From: Weissella viridescens
GTDB taxonomy: Bacteria > Bacillota > Bacilli > Lactobacillales > Lactobacillaceae
Direction of reading: 5' to 3'
Assembly (NCBI RefSeq): GCF_001437355.1
Contig: NZ_JQBM01000002.1
Location: 176,133 to 240,132, forward strand
Length of the DNA stretch: 64,000 bases
The notes beneath the pieces are model-generated. The model saw only the letters and a list, made by a program, of their open reading frames with translations, was not told the DNA's origin and made no database searches. A program made the position numbers and the translations under genes. Each line of letters begins with the position of its first letter. Position 1 is the stretch's first letter. Below are positions 30,026-39,827 of this stretch, one piece after another.

Positions 30026-30871
30026 TTAGAACTTCTTGTTCCAAGCAGGAATTTCTGAATCACCATGTTCCTTCTTGATGGCCTTTTCAGTTGCCTTTGT
30101 TTGGTATGCCTTAACAATATCCTCGTAAGCAGACTTATCAGCCTTGCTCTTCTTAGCGGCAATCACGTTAACCCATTGCTTTGAATCCTTGTTAACTGGT
30201 TCAACATAAATTGCTGACTTCAAGTTAATCTTAGCTTGTTGGGCGTAGTTGGTGTTAATAACAGCGCCTTGGACGCTCTTAGACTTGAAGGCTCCAGCAA
30301 CTTGATCAGCTGAAAGTTCCTTAATCTTGATATCCTTCTTGTTTTGCTTAATATCCTTAGTTGTTGGCAACTTTGTATCCTTAAGCTTAATCAAACCAGC
30401 ACTTTCGAGAACCTTCAATGAACGTCCTTCGTTAGTTGGGTCATTTGGTACGGCGATGGTATCACCCTTCTTAAAGCTTGAGGCTTTCTTAGCATCGTTA
30501 GAATACAAACGGATAGGCGTGATGAAAGTATCACCAATGGCCTTAACCTTGTTACCATTGTGATCATTCCAATCATCCAAGAAGTAGTGGTGTTGGAAAG
30601 CGTTCAAATCGATTGAACCGTCAGCAACAGCCTTGTTAGGTTGGTTGTAATCGGTGAACGTCTTTGTCTTAATCTTAATGTTGTACTTATCTTTGGCAGT
30701 CTTAGCAACTTCCTTCCAAATATCAGCTTCATCTGAGCCAACTAGACCAACAGTAACGGTTGTAGGCTTGCTGTCCGCATGAACTGGTGTACCAGAAACA
30801 AGTGGGGCAGCTGCAGAAGTAGCGATAAGCGTAGTTGCGGCGATAGTTCCAAACTTAATAAACTTTGACAT
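30026..30871 (-). CDS. metQ: methionine-type ABC substrate-binding protein (MetQ/NlpA family) without lipobox
   Basis: 281 residues with the NlpA-family core VGLVGSDEADIWKEVAKTAK and LNAFQHHYFLDDWN. The signal sequence (about 1-32) ends PVHA-DS, a signal peptidase I type site, and there is no cysteine in the whole protein, so lipid anchoring seen in most Gram-positive MetQ is not possible. It precedes metN by 69 bases under a T-box. Methionine specificity rests on context. Confidence 0.87.
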   Translation of the reverse strand: MSKFIKFGTIAATTLIATSAAAPLVSGTPVHADSKPTTVTVGLVGSDEADIWKEVAKTAKDKYNIKIKTKTFTDYNQPNKAVADGSIDLNAFQHHYFLDDWNDHNGNKVKAIGDTFITPIRLYSNDAKKASSFKKGDTIAVPNDPTNEGRSLKVLESAGLIKLKDTKLPTTKDIKQNKKDIKIKELSADQVAGAFKSKSVQGAVINTNYAQQAKINLKSAIYVEPVNKDSKQWVNVIAAKKSKADKSAYEDIVKAYQTKATEKAIKKEHGDSEIPAWNKKF

Positions 30872-30952
30872 AGATATAACTCCTTTTCCTATAAAAAATA
30901 TCTAAATGAATGCGACTTAAGAGACATGAGGCGAATTGCAGGAAAAGTGGGT

Positions 30953-31283
30953 AAAAAAAAGACCCGTTCCCACACGTACTTTGATTAACAAAATACATAT
31001 AGAAACGGATCTTCCGTGTTACCATTCTACTTTACCTAGAAAAATGCTCTTCTAGACCTCGGCAACGAGCGGGCAGTGAGCGATATGATGCTATGCCGAT
31101 TCGTGTGTCTTGTAACGTAGACCAATACGTCGTTAACTTACAGTCTTGCTGCTCATTAACGCCAATCACAGGCCATTTTCAATTCAAACATCATGTAACA
31201 ACTCCCACCTAACGTTGTTTTCTCTGAGACATGTGTTTTAAATTTACTTTCCTGCTCAACTTGTTTCTCTTAATTTCCTTGAT
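30953..31283 (-). promoter_or_regulatory. T-box riboswitch leader of metQNI (probably tRNA-Met)
   Basis: On the minus strand the T-box AGAATGGTAACACGG (31028 down to 31014) contains UGGU, complementary to an ACCA tRNA end. It is followed by a terminator: AGATCCGTTTC (31012-31002) pairs with GGAACGGGTCT (30970-30960) before a run of T. The T-box sequence partly overlaps the stem, so antiterminator and terminator exclude each other. A candidate AUG specifier is at 31176-31174. Uncharged tRNA would allow read-through. Confidence 0.82.
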
Positions 31284-31287
31284 TTGT

Positions 31288-31316
31288 ATACTAGATGATA
31301 ATGTTCCGATTGTCAA
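31288..31316 (-). promoter_or_regulatory. promoter of the metQNI T-box transcript
   Basis: On the minus strand TTGACA (31316-31311), 17 bases, TAGTAT (31293-31288). It places the transcript start near 31281. Confidence 0.8.
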
Positions 31317-31437
31317 ACACTTTTTTAAGTTTGATTAGAGAAATGTCATGTTATACCTTTCACAATCAGATGTGGTAAAATATATTACAAGATTTATTTA
31401 TATGTAATTCAATCAAATTTATCAATGGAGACTTATC

Positions 31438-32931
31438 ATGACTAATCAATATCCCGACGATAGTTTAGCGTTGCATACAGACGCCTATCAACTTTCAATG
31501 ATGCAAACTTACTTTCTAGAAGGCATCCATGAACGTCAGGCCGTCTTTGAAATGTATTTCCGTAAGATGCCTTTTGAAAATGGTTACGCTATTTTCGCTG
31601 GCCTCGAACGTGTATTGGACTATCTTAACGGACTACATTTCTCAGCAACTGATATTGCTTATTTACGGGAAAGTGGCGAATTTGACCCAAGCTTTATCGA
31701 TTATTTGGAAAACTGGCGTTTTAAGGGGACTGTTCGTGCACCACGTGAGGGTGAGCCAGTCTTTAACAATGAGCCAATCCTACAAGTTGAAGGAAATGTT
31801 TTTGATGCGCAATTGATCGAAACACCTTTGTTAAATATTGTAAATTACCAGACACTGATTGCAACTAAGGCAGCGCGTATTCGCACGGTCGTCGGTAATC
31901 AAGGTCTATTAGAATTCGGTACTCGTCGTGCCCAAGAGATGGATGCTGCTTTGTGGGGAACCCGTGCGGCCTATATTGGTGGATTTGACGCAACGTCAAA
32001 TGTCCGTGCCGGAAAGTTATTCAACATTCCGATTTCAGGAACGCATGCGCACAGTTTGGTGCAAACATACCGTAGTGATTATGAAGCCTTCAAGGCCTAT
32101 GCAGAAACACATCGTGACGTTGTCTTCTTAGTTGATACGTATGACACATTGCATTCTGGTGTTCCGGCTGCGATTCGAGTTGCCAAGGAATTTGGTGATA
32201 AGATTAACTTCCAAGGGGTTCGTATTGATTCTGGTGATATGGCTTACCTTTCAAAGGGTGTCCGTCACATGTTGGATGATGCTGGTTTCCCAGATGCTAA
32301 GATTTATGCATCAAATGATTTAGATGAAGAAACTATCACAAGTTTGAAGCGTCAAGACGCTAAGATTGATGTTTGGGGTATTGGAACAAAATTGATTACA
32401 GCCTATGACCAACCAGCCTTGGGTGGTGTTTATAAGGTTGTTTCAATTGAAAATGATAAGGGTGAGATGGTTGATACCATTAAAATTTCTGGATCAGCTG
32501 AAAAAATCTCAACACCAGGTAAGAAGCAAGTATGGCGCATTACCTCTAATAAAGATGGTAAGTCACAGGGTGACTACATTGCGTTGAGTGATGAAGACCC
32601 ACGTGATTTGCCTGAAGGTCTCTACATGTTCCATCCTAACTATCCATATTTGAATAAGACCGTTAAGGACTACACGGCGCGTCCAATTTTACATGACGTT
32701 GTGGTCGATGGTGAAGTCGTTTACGAATCACCAGCGGTTAAAGAGATTCGTCAATACTCACACGAAGCCTTGCATGCACTATGGCCAGAGTACCGTCGTG
32801 ATTTGAATCCACAAGAATATCCAGTTGATTTGTCTAAGAAGGCTTGGGATAATAAGATGGCATTGATTGATGATATCCGTGCTTATGTTAAAGAACTTTC
32901 AAGTGAAAACGAAGACTTAGAAAAATACTAA
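31438..32931 (+). CDS. pncB: nicotinate phosphoribosyltransferase
   Basis: 497 residues. N-terminal [33 protein letters not shown], the phosphorylated-histidine region [11 protein letters not shown] and [13 protein letters not shown] are diagnostic. It converts nicotinate and PRPP to nicotinate mononucleotide, the first step of NAD salvage. It stands 22 bases before nadE, the last step of the same pathway. Confidence 0.95.
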   Translation: MTNQYPDDSLALHTDAYQLSMMQTYFLEGIHERQAVFEMYFRKMPFENGYAIFAGLERVLDYLNGLHFSATDIAYLRESGEFDPSFIDYLENWRFKGTVRAPREGEPVFNNEPILQVEGNVFDAQLIETPLLNIVNYQTLIATKAARIRTVVGNQGLLEFGTRRAQEMDAALWGTRAAYIGGFDATSNVRAGKLFNIPISGTHAHSLVQTYRSDYEAFKAYAETHRDVVFLVDTYDTLHSGVPAAIRVAKEFGDKINFQGVRIDSGDMAYLSKGVRHMLDDAGFPDAKIYASNDLDEETITSLKRQDAKIDVWGIGTKLITAYDQPALGGVYKVVSIENDKGEMVDTIKISGSAEKISTPGKKQVWRITSNKDGKSQGDYIALSDEDPRDLPEGLYMFHPNYPYLNKTVKDYTARPILHDVVVDGEVVYESPAVKEIRQYSHEALHALWPEYRRDLNPQEYPVDLSKKAWDNKMALIDDIRAYVKELSSENEDLEKY

Positions 32932-32953
32932 AATTAAAAAGGAAGCAAATGCT

Positions 32954-33778
32954 ATGCGTGAAAAGCAACAAGAAATTATTAATGCATTAGGTGTGCAACC
33001 AGAAATTGATCCAGCCAAGGAATTCCGCCGCTCAGTCGATTTATTAAAAGGTTACCTCCAATCAACGCATTTGAAGACCTATGTCCTTGGTATTTCGGGT
33101 GGCCAAGATTCAACCCTAGCTGGTAAGATGGCGCAAACAGCTATCACTGAATTGCGTGAAGAAACGGGTGATGCTGATTACCAATTCATTGCCATGCGTT
33201 TACCATATAACGAGCAAGCGGATGAACAAGATGCTTTAGATGCTATTGCTTGGCAAAATGCCGACAAGACAATTCGTGTGAACATTCAATCCGTTACTGA
33301 AGACACCGTAAAGGAAGTTGAAGCGAACACAGTTGACGTTTCTGACTTTAATAAGGGCAACATCAAGGCCCGTCAACGTATGATTTTCCAATACGCTGTT
33401 GCTGGTCAATACGGTGGGCTTGTTGTTGGAACTGATCACGCTGCTGAAGCGGTAACTGGTTTCTACACGAAGTTTGGGGATGGTGCCGCTGACATCACGC
33501 CTTTGCATCGCTTAGACAAGCGCCAAGGTCGCCAGATTCTCGAATATTTGGATGCACCAAAGCATTTGTATGAAAAGACACCAACCGCCGACCTTGAAGA
33601 AGACCGGCCTGCTTTGCCAGATGAAGTGGCATTGGGTGTGACTTACACAAACATTGATGACTATCTTGAAGGGCGTGAAGTGCCTGAAGATGTCGCCGAA
33701 AAGATTGAAAATTGGTATGCCAAGACGGAACATAAGCGTCAAGGACCTGTCACTGTATTTGATACGTGGTGGAAGTAA
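32954..33778 (+). CDS. nadE: ammonia-dependent NAD+ synthetase
   Basis: 274 residues; the PP-loop [11 protein letters not shown] (about 49-59), [23 protein letters not shown] and [10 protein letters not shown] are clear. It amidates nicotinate adenine dinucleotide with ammonia or an outside amide source; there is no glutaminase domain. Operon with pncB. AAAAGGAAGC lies before the ATG. Confidence 0.96.
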   Translation: MREKQQEIINALGVQPEIDPAKEFRRSVDLLKGYLQSTHLKTYVLGISGGQDSTLAGKMAQTAITELREETGDADYQFIAMRLPYNEQADEQDALDAIAWQNADKTIRVNIQSVTEDTVKEVEANTVDVSDFNKGNIKARQRMIFQYAVAGQYGGLVVGTDHAAEAVTGFYTKFGDGAADITPLHRLDKRQGRQILEYLDAPKHLYEKTPTADLEEDRPALPDEVALGVTYTNIDDYLEGREVPEDVAEKIENWYAKTEHKRQGPVTVFDTWWK

Positions 33779-33781
33779 ACT

Positions 33782-33877
33782 AAACAGGTAATTCACAGTG
33801 CCAAATCTATAATTATCATAAAAATGTTTTAAGACTTTTAATAATCATAGTGACGGCTGTTGAATTACCTGTTTTTT
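33782..33877 (+). terminator. long imperfect hairpin after nadE, acting as terminator
   Basis: Arms AAACAGGTAATTCA (33782-33795) and TGAATTACCTGTTT (33861-33874) are perfect complements 65 bases apart. Inside, CAG..CC pairs with GGCTG and CTATAATTAT pairs with ATAATCATAG with one mismatch. A T run ends at 33877. It is far longer than a usual terminator, so a miniature inverted-repeat element is an alternative. Confidence 0.65.
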
Positions 33878-33926
33878 CGTGCGAACATAGTCTGACGAAT
33901 AAACTAAACACAAAGGTTAGAAATTA

Positions 33927-35693
33927 ATGCATAAAATTCAGCTACACAAAAATGTTAAAGCATTCTTAGTAATCGCGCTAATTTCGGTATTATTATTATC
34001 ACCAATGATATTGAATCATACTGCGATTATGGGCGTGGACAGTTATTTCCAAAATAACCGAATTTATGAAGCGGCGATGCAAATCAAGCATGGAAACTTC
34101 AGCTTCATGAATCTCTACTCATTTCAGCAGTCTGGGCGGATTGTTAATGAAGTATACAGCCCGTTATTAGGCTATGTATTTGGGGCACTTCTCCTAGTGA
34201 CCGGAACATGGTTTAAATTTGAAGTTTTGGTAAACGGCATTTTGTTCTTTGCTGCCGGGACAACGGCTTATTTTGCAGCACGTAAATTACGTGTACCCCT
34301 TAAAATTTCGATTGCGACGGCTGTCATTTTCATGACATCGATTTCGATATATGGATACATTTTTGGGGGAACGTGGCGTGCTTTTGCCCTCGCGTTGGTA
34401 CCGCTATTAGTGATACCCATGGTAAATTTCTATAACCGTGATTGGTCAATGCGCGCAATGTTGAGTTTAAGCGTGATTGTGGCAGCAATTTTGCAAGCCC
34501 AATTACTCACGATGATGTTAGCACTGCCATTCTTAGTGGTACCATTTATCGTGGGATGGTTGAAGACAAGCCATAAGGTCCAGGCGCTAGTGCGTTGTAT
34601 CATGGCGGCTGTAGTTGCCTTGGTATTAAGCTTGAATGTCATTTTGCCATACCTAGAATTGGTTAAGCAAAATACCCTTTTACCACCAGTTTCAATGAAC
34701 TTGCAGAATGGAACGATGGATTTAATCATCCCAAATTCTGATCGACTTGATTGCACATTGATTAGTTTTATTTTGTATCTTGCCGTAGCCGGTATGATTA
34801 TGTTTTGGCATAAGATTCAACCGATTGAAAAAATCATTACCATTATAGCTATCATCTATATCCTATTAGGATCATCTTTGGTACCATGGCAAACCATCAA
34901 TGAGCAGTTCCCAGCCTTACGTAATTTCCTACAAATGCCAACACGTCTTTCAATTATTGGCGTGCCACTTTTGATGATTGGAACAGCGGCTATCTATACC
35001 AATATTTACCGCGCTAATCGCAGTGAAGTATTGAAGCAAGTGGTGTCATTTGTGACGATTGTGATGAGTATTATGGCAGTGATGAGTTTGCTCGTAACGT
35101 TTAACAAACGCGTGCTAGATTATCGCAATTCGGATGTTTCAATTGCCAAAGGTCTTGAAACAACTGATAACGTCTTGGTTGTGCGAGATGATAATGGTAA
35201 AAAACTAAATGCAATTACAGACTTACAACCGGCTTTGCACTCACATGATTTAAGTAAATTAATTACGGTCATTGATCGTGTGACACCTGACTATTTGCCA
35301 GTGAAGGTGGCTGACTATAGTCAGGTAAACTATTACCAAGCGTACCGGAAAGAAATTGCTGAGCAGCGAACCGACTATCAACATGTTGTGAAACCAAATG
35401 GGGTATTAGAATTACGTTGGCAAGCTGAAAAATCAGGAACGCAAAACGTGCCTGCAGTGGCGTACTATCGCACCAAGGTTAAGTTGAACAACCATGAGAT
35501 TAAGCCAAGTCAACGGAAAATCTCAGATGTGGGTAGTTTAAAAGTTGACCAAAAGCAAGGTGACAATGTCCTAAGTTTGCAGTATGTTCCTGCAAAATCA
35601 ACGATGTTTGGTGTCTTGCTTGCGACCCTCAGTTGGGTAGTGGCACTAATTGCTGTCGCGATTCTAGCAATTCGCCAGCGCAGTGACTATTAA
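33927..35693 (+). CDS. large polytopic membrane protein, possible GT-C type
   Basis: 588 residues. It starts with a membrane helix (about 12-30), has roughly 10 to 12 more hydrophobic segments to residue 400, then an extracellular domain (about 410-560) and a last helix (about 565-582). The first loop has GVDSYFQNNRIYEAA, similar in placing to the acidic loop of membrane glycosyltransferases of the GT-C and YfhO type. No close family was recognised; function is open. It stands alone between two terminators. Confidence 0.7.
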   Translation: MHKIQLHKNVKAFLVIALISVLLLSPMILNHTAIMGVDSYFQNNRIYEAAMQIKHGNFSFMNLYSFQQSGRIVNEVYSPLLGYVFGALLLVTGTWFKFEVLVNGILFFAAGTTAYFAARKLRVPLKISIATAVIFMTSISIYGYIFGGTWRAFALALVPLLVIPMVNFYNRDWSMRAMLSLSVIVAAILQAQLLTMMLALPFLVVPFIVGWLKTSHKVQALVRCIMAAVVALVLSLNVILPYLELVKQNTLLPPVSMNLQNGTMDLIIPNSDRLDCTLISFILYLAVAGMIMFWHKIQPIEKIITIIAIIYILLGSSLVPWQTINEQFPALRNFLQMPTRLSIIGVPLLMIGTAAIYTNIYRANRSEVLKQVVSFVTIVMSIMAVMSLLVTFNKRVLDYRNSDVSIAKGLETTDNVLVVRDDNGKKLNAITDLQPALHSHDLSKLITVIDRVTPDYLPVKVADYSQVNYYQAYRKEIAEQRTDYQHVVKPNGVLELRWQAEKSGTQNVPAVAYYRTKVKLNNHEIKPSQRKISDVGSLKVDQKQGDNVLSLQYVPAKSTMFGVLLATLSWVVALIAVAILAIRQRSDY

Positions 35694-35704
35694 TAACTTC
35701 ATAT

Positions 35705-35734
35705 AAAACGACCAAAGCTTTTTGGTCGTTTTTT
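35705..35734 (+). terminator. terminator before cysS
   Basis: AAAACGACCAAA pairs with TTTGGTCGTTTT, followed by T. Confidence 0.85.
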
Positions 35735-35779
35735 GTGTTAAACTAGAAATATTCTATAAGAAAAGGAACGGAGCTTATC

Positions 35780-37192
35780 ATGAAAGTATTTAATACATTG
35801 AGCCTCACCAAAGAAGAGTTTATCCCCATGCATGAAAATGAGATCAATATGTATGTCTGTGGCCCTACCGTATATAACTACATTCATATTGGTAACGCAC
35901 GTTCAGCGATTGCTTTTGATACGATTCGTCGTTATTTTGAATACAAAGGCTACAAGGTTAACTATGTTTCCAACTTCACAGATATTGATGACAAAATGAT
36001 CACCACGGCCCGTGAACAAGGAACGACAGTGCCAGCGCTTGCTGATAAATTTATTGCAGCTTATTTTGAAGATACAAAACCTTTAAATATCAAGCCTGCA
36101 ACCACCCAACCACGCGCAACGGATAACATTCCAGAGATTATCGAATTTGTCCAAGACTTAATCGATAATGGCTATGCCTATGAATCAGAAGGGGATGTTT
36201 ATTATCGCGCCCGAAAGTTTAATCACTATGGCGAATTAGCCCATCAAAACATTGATGACATGGAACACAATGCGGCAGGACGTCTTGATGATGCTGAAAT
36301 GGCACGTAAAGAAGATCCAATGGACTTCGCTGTCTGGAAAGCTGCCAAACGTGATGATGAAATTGCGTGGGAGTCACCATGGGGGCAAGGCCGTCCTGGC
36401 TGGCACATTGAATGCTCGGTCATGTCAACGAAGTACTTGGGCAACCATTTTGATATCCACGGTGGTGGAATTGACTTAGCCTTTCCACATCACACGAATG
36501 AAATTGCTCAGACTGAAGCCAAGACGGGTGAAACGTTTGTGAATAAGTGGTTGCATAACGGCTTTGTCACAGTTGGGGATGCAGAAGAAAAGATGTCAAA
36601 GTCTTTGGGTAACTTCACAACGGTACATGATTTATTGCAACAAGTTGATGATCCAATGGTGTTGCGTTTCTTCATGGCAACAACCCAATATCGTCGTCCA
36701 ATTGCATTTTCTGAGCGGAATATGCAACAAGCTGAACGTAATTTGGAACGGATTCGGACAGGATACCGTAACGTTGCTTTCCGTGAAGGGGACGCTGTTG
36801 CCGGAACTGATGCTGACGTTATGACGGAAATTACTGAGTTAGTGGCCAAGTACGATGCAGCGATGGATGATGATTTCAATGTGCAAAATGCTTTGGCAGT
36901 CGTCTACGAATTAGTGGAACTGGCGAATAAGTATGCCGAACGCACAACCGTACATGAAGACACGGTGACAGAAATCTTGCACCAAATTGAAACCTTGATG
37001 GGTGTTTTTGGGGTTGATGGCTTTAGTGCAGCCCCAGATGTTGATGCAGAAATTCAAGCCTTAATTGATGAACGTGATGCAGCCCGTGCTAACCGCGACT
37101 TTGCACGTTCAGATGAAATTCGGGATATGCTCACACAACAAGGGATTATTTTGGAAGACACACCACAAGGAACACGTTGGCATAAAGCCTAA
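35780..37192 (+). CDS. cysS: cysteinyl-tRNA synthetase
   Basis: 470 residues, class I. HIGH-type motif YIHIGNARS (about 34-42), KMSKS motif [11 protein letters not shown] (about 271-281), and the zinc/cysteine site with YVCGPTVYN and [10 protein letters not shown]. It begins the conserved cysS-mrnC-rlmB run. Confidence 0.97.
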   Translation: MKVFNTLSLTKEEFIPMHENEINMYVCGPTVYNYIHIGNARSAIAFDTIRRYFEYKGYKVNYVSNFTDIDDKMITTAREQGTTVPALADKFIAAYFEDTKPLNIKPATTQPRATDNIPEIIEFVQDLIDNGYAYESEGDVYYRARKFNHYGELAHQNIDDMEHNAAGRLDDAEMARKEDPMDFAVWKAAKRDDEIAWESPWGQGRPGWHIECSVMSTKYLGNHFDIHGGGIDLAFPHHTNEIAQTEAKTGETFVNKWLHNGFVTVGDAEEKMSKSLGNFTTVHDLLQQVDDPMVLRFFMATTQYRRPIAFSERNMQQAERNLERIRTGYRNVAFREGDAVAGTDADVMTEITELVAKYDAAMDDDFNVQNALAVVYELVELANKYAERTTVHEDTVTEILHQIETLMGVFGVDGFSAAPDVDAEIQALIDERDAARANRDFARSDEIRDMLTQQGIILEDTPQGTRWHKA

Positions 37193-37213
37193 TGACCATA
37201 GAAAGAATGTAAT

Positions 37214-37645
37214 ATGAATTCAGATGAACTAGATTATCAACAAATGAATGGGCTTGATTTAGCCTATTTAGGTGACGCGGTATATGAAATTTACGTCCGC
37301 CAACACCTTTTGGCAATGGGATTAACCAAGCCACAACAATTGCAACGTCAATCAAAGCAATATGTTTCAGCGAAGGCGCATGCAGCCTTATTTGCATTAA
37401 TGGAAGCTGAAGATTATTTGACGCCTGAAGAGATGACGTATTTCAAGCGTGGACGGAATGCAAATTCACATACGAAAGCCAAAAATACTGACGTGGTTAG
37501 TTACCGAATTTCAACTGGTTTTGAAGCCCTTGTGGGGTATCTCTACGCCAGTCATCAAATTGAACGCCTCGAGGAACTCGTAACCTGGGTATTCAAGCAA
37601 GTCGAAGATGGGAAGACAAAAGCAAATGGTACAACCAAAAAATAA
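37214..37645 (+). CDS. mrnC: mini-ribonuclease III
   Basis: 143 residues consisting of an RNase III catalytic fold without the double-stranded RNA-binding domain: DLAYLGDAVYEIYVRQHLL at the N-terminus and GFEALVGYLY later. The family matures the 23S rRNA ends. It overlaps rlmB by 38 bases if that gene starts at 37608. Confidence 0.93.
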   Translation: MNSDELDYQQMNGLDLAYLGDAVYEIYVRQHLLAMGLTKPQQLQRQSKQYVSAKAHAALFALMEAEDYLTPEEMTYFKRGRNANSHTKAKNTDVVSYRISTGFEALVGYLYASHQIERLEELVTWVFKQVEDGKTKANGTTKK

Positions 37646-38486
37646 TAAACAAAAGGGACGTCAAAATCGTCCTAAAAATCAGGATCGTCCCAAGCAAGCT
37701 AAGCGCTCACAAGCGCCTAAAGCGGTGACACCTGAAATCAATGCAACGGATGATGCCGAATTTATTTTCGGGATTCATGCAGCAACCGAAGCCTTAAAGG
37801 GTGAAACGCAAATCAACAAGGTGTGGCTCCAATCAGGGTTGCAAGACAAGACCCGTAACGAACTAACGACCTTGGCGAAAAAGCGTGGCTTGATTATTCA
37901 AGATGCGCCTAAGGCTAAGTTGGATGAATTAACGAATGGTCAAAATCATCAAGGAGTTGTTCTTTCAATTGCGGCGTACGCTTACGCAAGTATTGATGAT
38001 ATGTTTGCTTTGGCAGCCGAACGTGATGAAGCACCATTCATTTTGATTCTGGATTCAATTGAAGATCCACACAACCTTGGATCAATCTTACGTACTGCTG
38101 ATGCGGCTGGTGTGCACGGGATTATTATTCCTAAGCGTCGTGCCGTGCAATTGACGGCAACTGTCGCCAAGACATCAACAGGGGCAATTGAGCACGTTCC
38201 GGTGGCCCGCGTCACTAACCTTGTGCAAACCGTCGAAAAATTGAAGGAACAAGGCCTTTGGGTCTTTGGGACGGATATGGATGGGGCCGATTATCGTCGT
38301 TGGAATGCCCAAGGTCCAACTGCTTTAATTATTGGTAATGAAGGTAAGGGTATTTCACCTTTGCTAAAAAAGGCTGTGGATGAGACCCTTTCAATTCCAA
38401 TGATTGGTCATGTTCAAAGTTTGAATGCGTCAGTTGCAGCAAGTCTCTTGATTTATCAAGGCTTTAACTCACGTCATCCTTTATAA
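37608..38486 (+). CDS. rlmB: 23S rRNA (guanosine-2'-O)-methyltransferase RlmB-type
   Basis: SPOUT methyltransferase of 292 residues. A basic Gln/Lys-rich tail (about 1-40) precedes the substrate-binding domain FIFGIHAATEALKG, followed by ILDSIEDPHNLGSILRTADA and the knot motifs LIIGNEGKGISPL and QSLNASVAASLLIYQ. An alternative ATG at 37626 would shorten the tail. The start lies within mrnC. Confidence 0.9.
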   Translation: MGRQKQMVQPKNNKQKGRQNRPKNQDRPKQAKRSQAPKAVTPEINATDDAEFIFGIHAATEALKGETQINKVWLQSGLQDKTRNELTTLAKKRGLIIQDAPKAKLDELTNGQNHQGVVLSIAAYAYASIDDMFALAAERDEAPFILILDSIEDPHNLGSILRTADAAGVHGIIIPKRRAVQLTATVAKTSTGAIEHVPVARVTNLVQTVEKLKEQGLWVFGTDMDGADYRRWNAQGPTALIIGNEGKGISPLLKKAVDETLSIPMIGHVQSLNASVAASLLIYQGFNSRHPL

Positions 38487-38494
38487 GATAAACG

Positions 38495-38527
38495 AAACGC
38501 CTGATATGCATCAGGCGTTTTCTTTTT
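38495..38527 (+). terminator. terminator after rlmB
   Basis: AAACGCCTGAT (38495-38505) and ATCAGGCGTTT (38510-38520) form a perfect stem with loop ATGC and a T-rich tail. Confidence 0.85.
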
Positions 38528-38645
38528 GCAAAATGGGCAACCACCCCGACATATTGGTTTTGATTTTTGTGATGTTTTCCTGACGCTTAGTATGAGAAAA
38601 GGCATGGGAAGTGCGTCGACCAGCGGAAGATTACCCCGGCCATAT

Positions 38646-38723
38646 GAAAAAAGACATACCGCAAAACATACTGAGTGATTATCAGAACATAAGCTTGCAC
38701 CGTCTTTTTGCGGTTGGCATAAT
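38646..38723 (+). promoter_or_regulatory. promoter of the sigma gene with overlapping inverted repeat
   Basis: TTGCAC (38695-38700), 17 bases, CATAAT (38718-38723). TTTTGCGG (38706-38713) in the spacer is the perfect complement of CCGCAAAA (38659-38666), and GTCTTTTT next to it is complementary to AAAAAGAC (38646-38653). This could be an operator or an alternative DNA/RNA fold. Confidence 0.5.
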
Positions 38724-38746
38724 AAACCTTCCAAAGGGGGGATGGT

Positions 38747-39310
38747 ATGTTAACAAAGCAAGAAAAACATGAGCTGTTAGCAGCAGCAATTGCTGGGGAT
38801 GAGCAGGCGCTTGAGAGAGTCGTGCACGAATTTGATGGTTGGATTTGGCGCCAGTATACGCAACAGCGGGTTCGCCCGAAAGCGGAGGATTGGTATCATG
38901 AATGTCGTTTGGTGATGTACCGTTGCTTAGCCAAATTGCCCCAACAACATTGGGGAGTGTTAACCAGTTACTTTCAACGCGCGGTGTACCATCATGTGAC
39001 GACCATCTGGCGGAAAGAGTTCCAGGTCAAATTCGACACCGTTCTTTCTGATGAATGCTTAGCTTATCTACCTGAGTCTGCTCAGCAACGACTCCCAGCC
39101 AGTACAAAAGTGGAATGGTGTGATATGAAAGGCCGCGTCCAAGCGGATCTCAAGCCAGCACAGCAGCAGTTGTTACAGATGCGCTTACAGGGATATCCAC
39201 TTAAGGAATGTGCGGCACAGTTACAGTGCTCAGTTTCATGGTGTTGCCAACAGTGGCGATTAATCCAAAAGTATTTCGATTGTTTGAAGCAACACCGTTT
39301 TTATCGATGA
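38747..39310 (+). CDS. sigma-70 family factor, SigH/ComX-like
   Basis: 187 residues. An N-terminal region-2-like part (about 8-90, with FDGWIWRQYTQQ and DWYHECRLVMYRCL) is followed by a C-terminal helix-turn-helix, YPLKECAAQLQCSVSWCCQQW (about 153-173). The place between rlmB and rpmG is that of sigH in Bacillus and of the competence factor gene in lactobacilli. AAGGGGGGATGG precedes the ATG. Activity in competence is inference. Confidence 0.8.
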   Translation: MLTKQEKHELLAAAIAGDEQALERVVHEFDGWIWRQYTQQRVRPKAEDWYHECRLVMYRCLAKLPQQHWGVLTSYFQRAVYHHVTTIWRKEFQVKFDTVLSDECLAYLPESAQQRLPASTKVEWCDMKGRVQADLKPAQQQLLQMRLQGYPLKECAAQLQCSVSWCCQQWRLIQKYFDCLKQHRFYR

Positions 39311-39391
39311 ATGTGTGGATTTAGACTGTTGTTTCTGCTAAAACATGGTACACTATACGATATGAAATAAAAAAGTAAGGCGGGATTTAAC

Positions 39392-39541
39392 ATGGCCCAG
39401 AAGAAAGTTGCATTGGCGTGCAATGAATGTGGTTCACGAAACTATACGATTGCCAAGAAGCCAGACCGCTCAACTCGGTTAGAAGTCAAAAAGTATTGCA
39501 AGTATTGCGAAAAACATACCATTCATCGCGAAACCATGTAA
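39392..39541 (+). CDS. rpmG: 50S ribosomal protein L33 (zinc form)
   Basis: 49 residues, [18 protein letters not shown], ending HTIHRETM. Two CxxC pairs (C10/C13 and C36/C39) make this the zinc form. It lies directly before secE as in other Firmicutes. Confidence 0.95.
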   Translation: MAQKKVALACNECGSRNYTIAKKPDRSTRLEVKKYCKYCEKHTIHRETM

Positions 39542-39563
39542 AACAATGTAAAGGAGAGTAGGC

Positions 39564-39734
39564 ATGAAATTTATTAACAGCGTTTTTGCAGAAATGAAGA
39601 AAGTGACTTGGCCAACATTCAACCAAAATATCCATGATACAACGGTTGTTATCTTGACTAGCCTCTTCTTTGCATTGTTCTTGGGAAGTGCAGACTGGAT
39701 TTTCGAACAAGGGATTACGTTCTTGTCGAAATAA
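39564..39734 (+). CDS. secE: preprotein translocase subunit SecE
   Basis: 56 residues, single membrane helix VVILTSLFFALFLGSADWIF (about 28-47) after the amphipathic helix EMKKVTWP that clamps SecY. AAAGGAGAG precedes the ATG. Confidence 0.95.
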   Translation: MKFINSVFAEMKKVTWPTFNQNIHDTTVVILTSLFFALFLGSADWIFEQGITFLSK

Positions 39735-39751
39735 CCGGACTGGGTTATAAT
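39723..39751 (+). promoter_or_regulatory. promoter for nusG
   Basis: TTGTCG (39723-39728, inside the secE end), 17 bases, TATAAT (39746-39751). Start near 39758. Confidence 0.7.
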
Positions 39752-39779
39752 AAAGTCATTAACGAGCAAACAATAAACT

Positions 39780-39802
39780 AACCTCCAATCGTGGGGGTTT
39801 TT
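39780..39802 (+). terminator. hairpin with T run in the nusG leader
   Basis: AACCTCC (39780-39786) pairs with GGGGGTT (39793-39799), followed by T to 39802. It lies downstream of the nusG promoter and upstream of its ribosome site, so it can attenuate both secE read-through and the nusG transcript. Confidence 0.65.
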
Positions 39803-39827
39803 ATTTAGCATAAATTTAGGAGGCAAC

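Noticed and set aside
30880..31290. SAM-binding riboswitch before metQ
   Set aside because: The T-box sequence and its terminator are clear; no S-box or SMK core was found.
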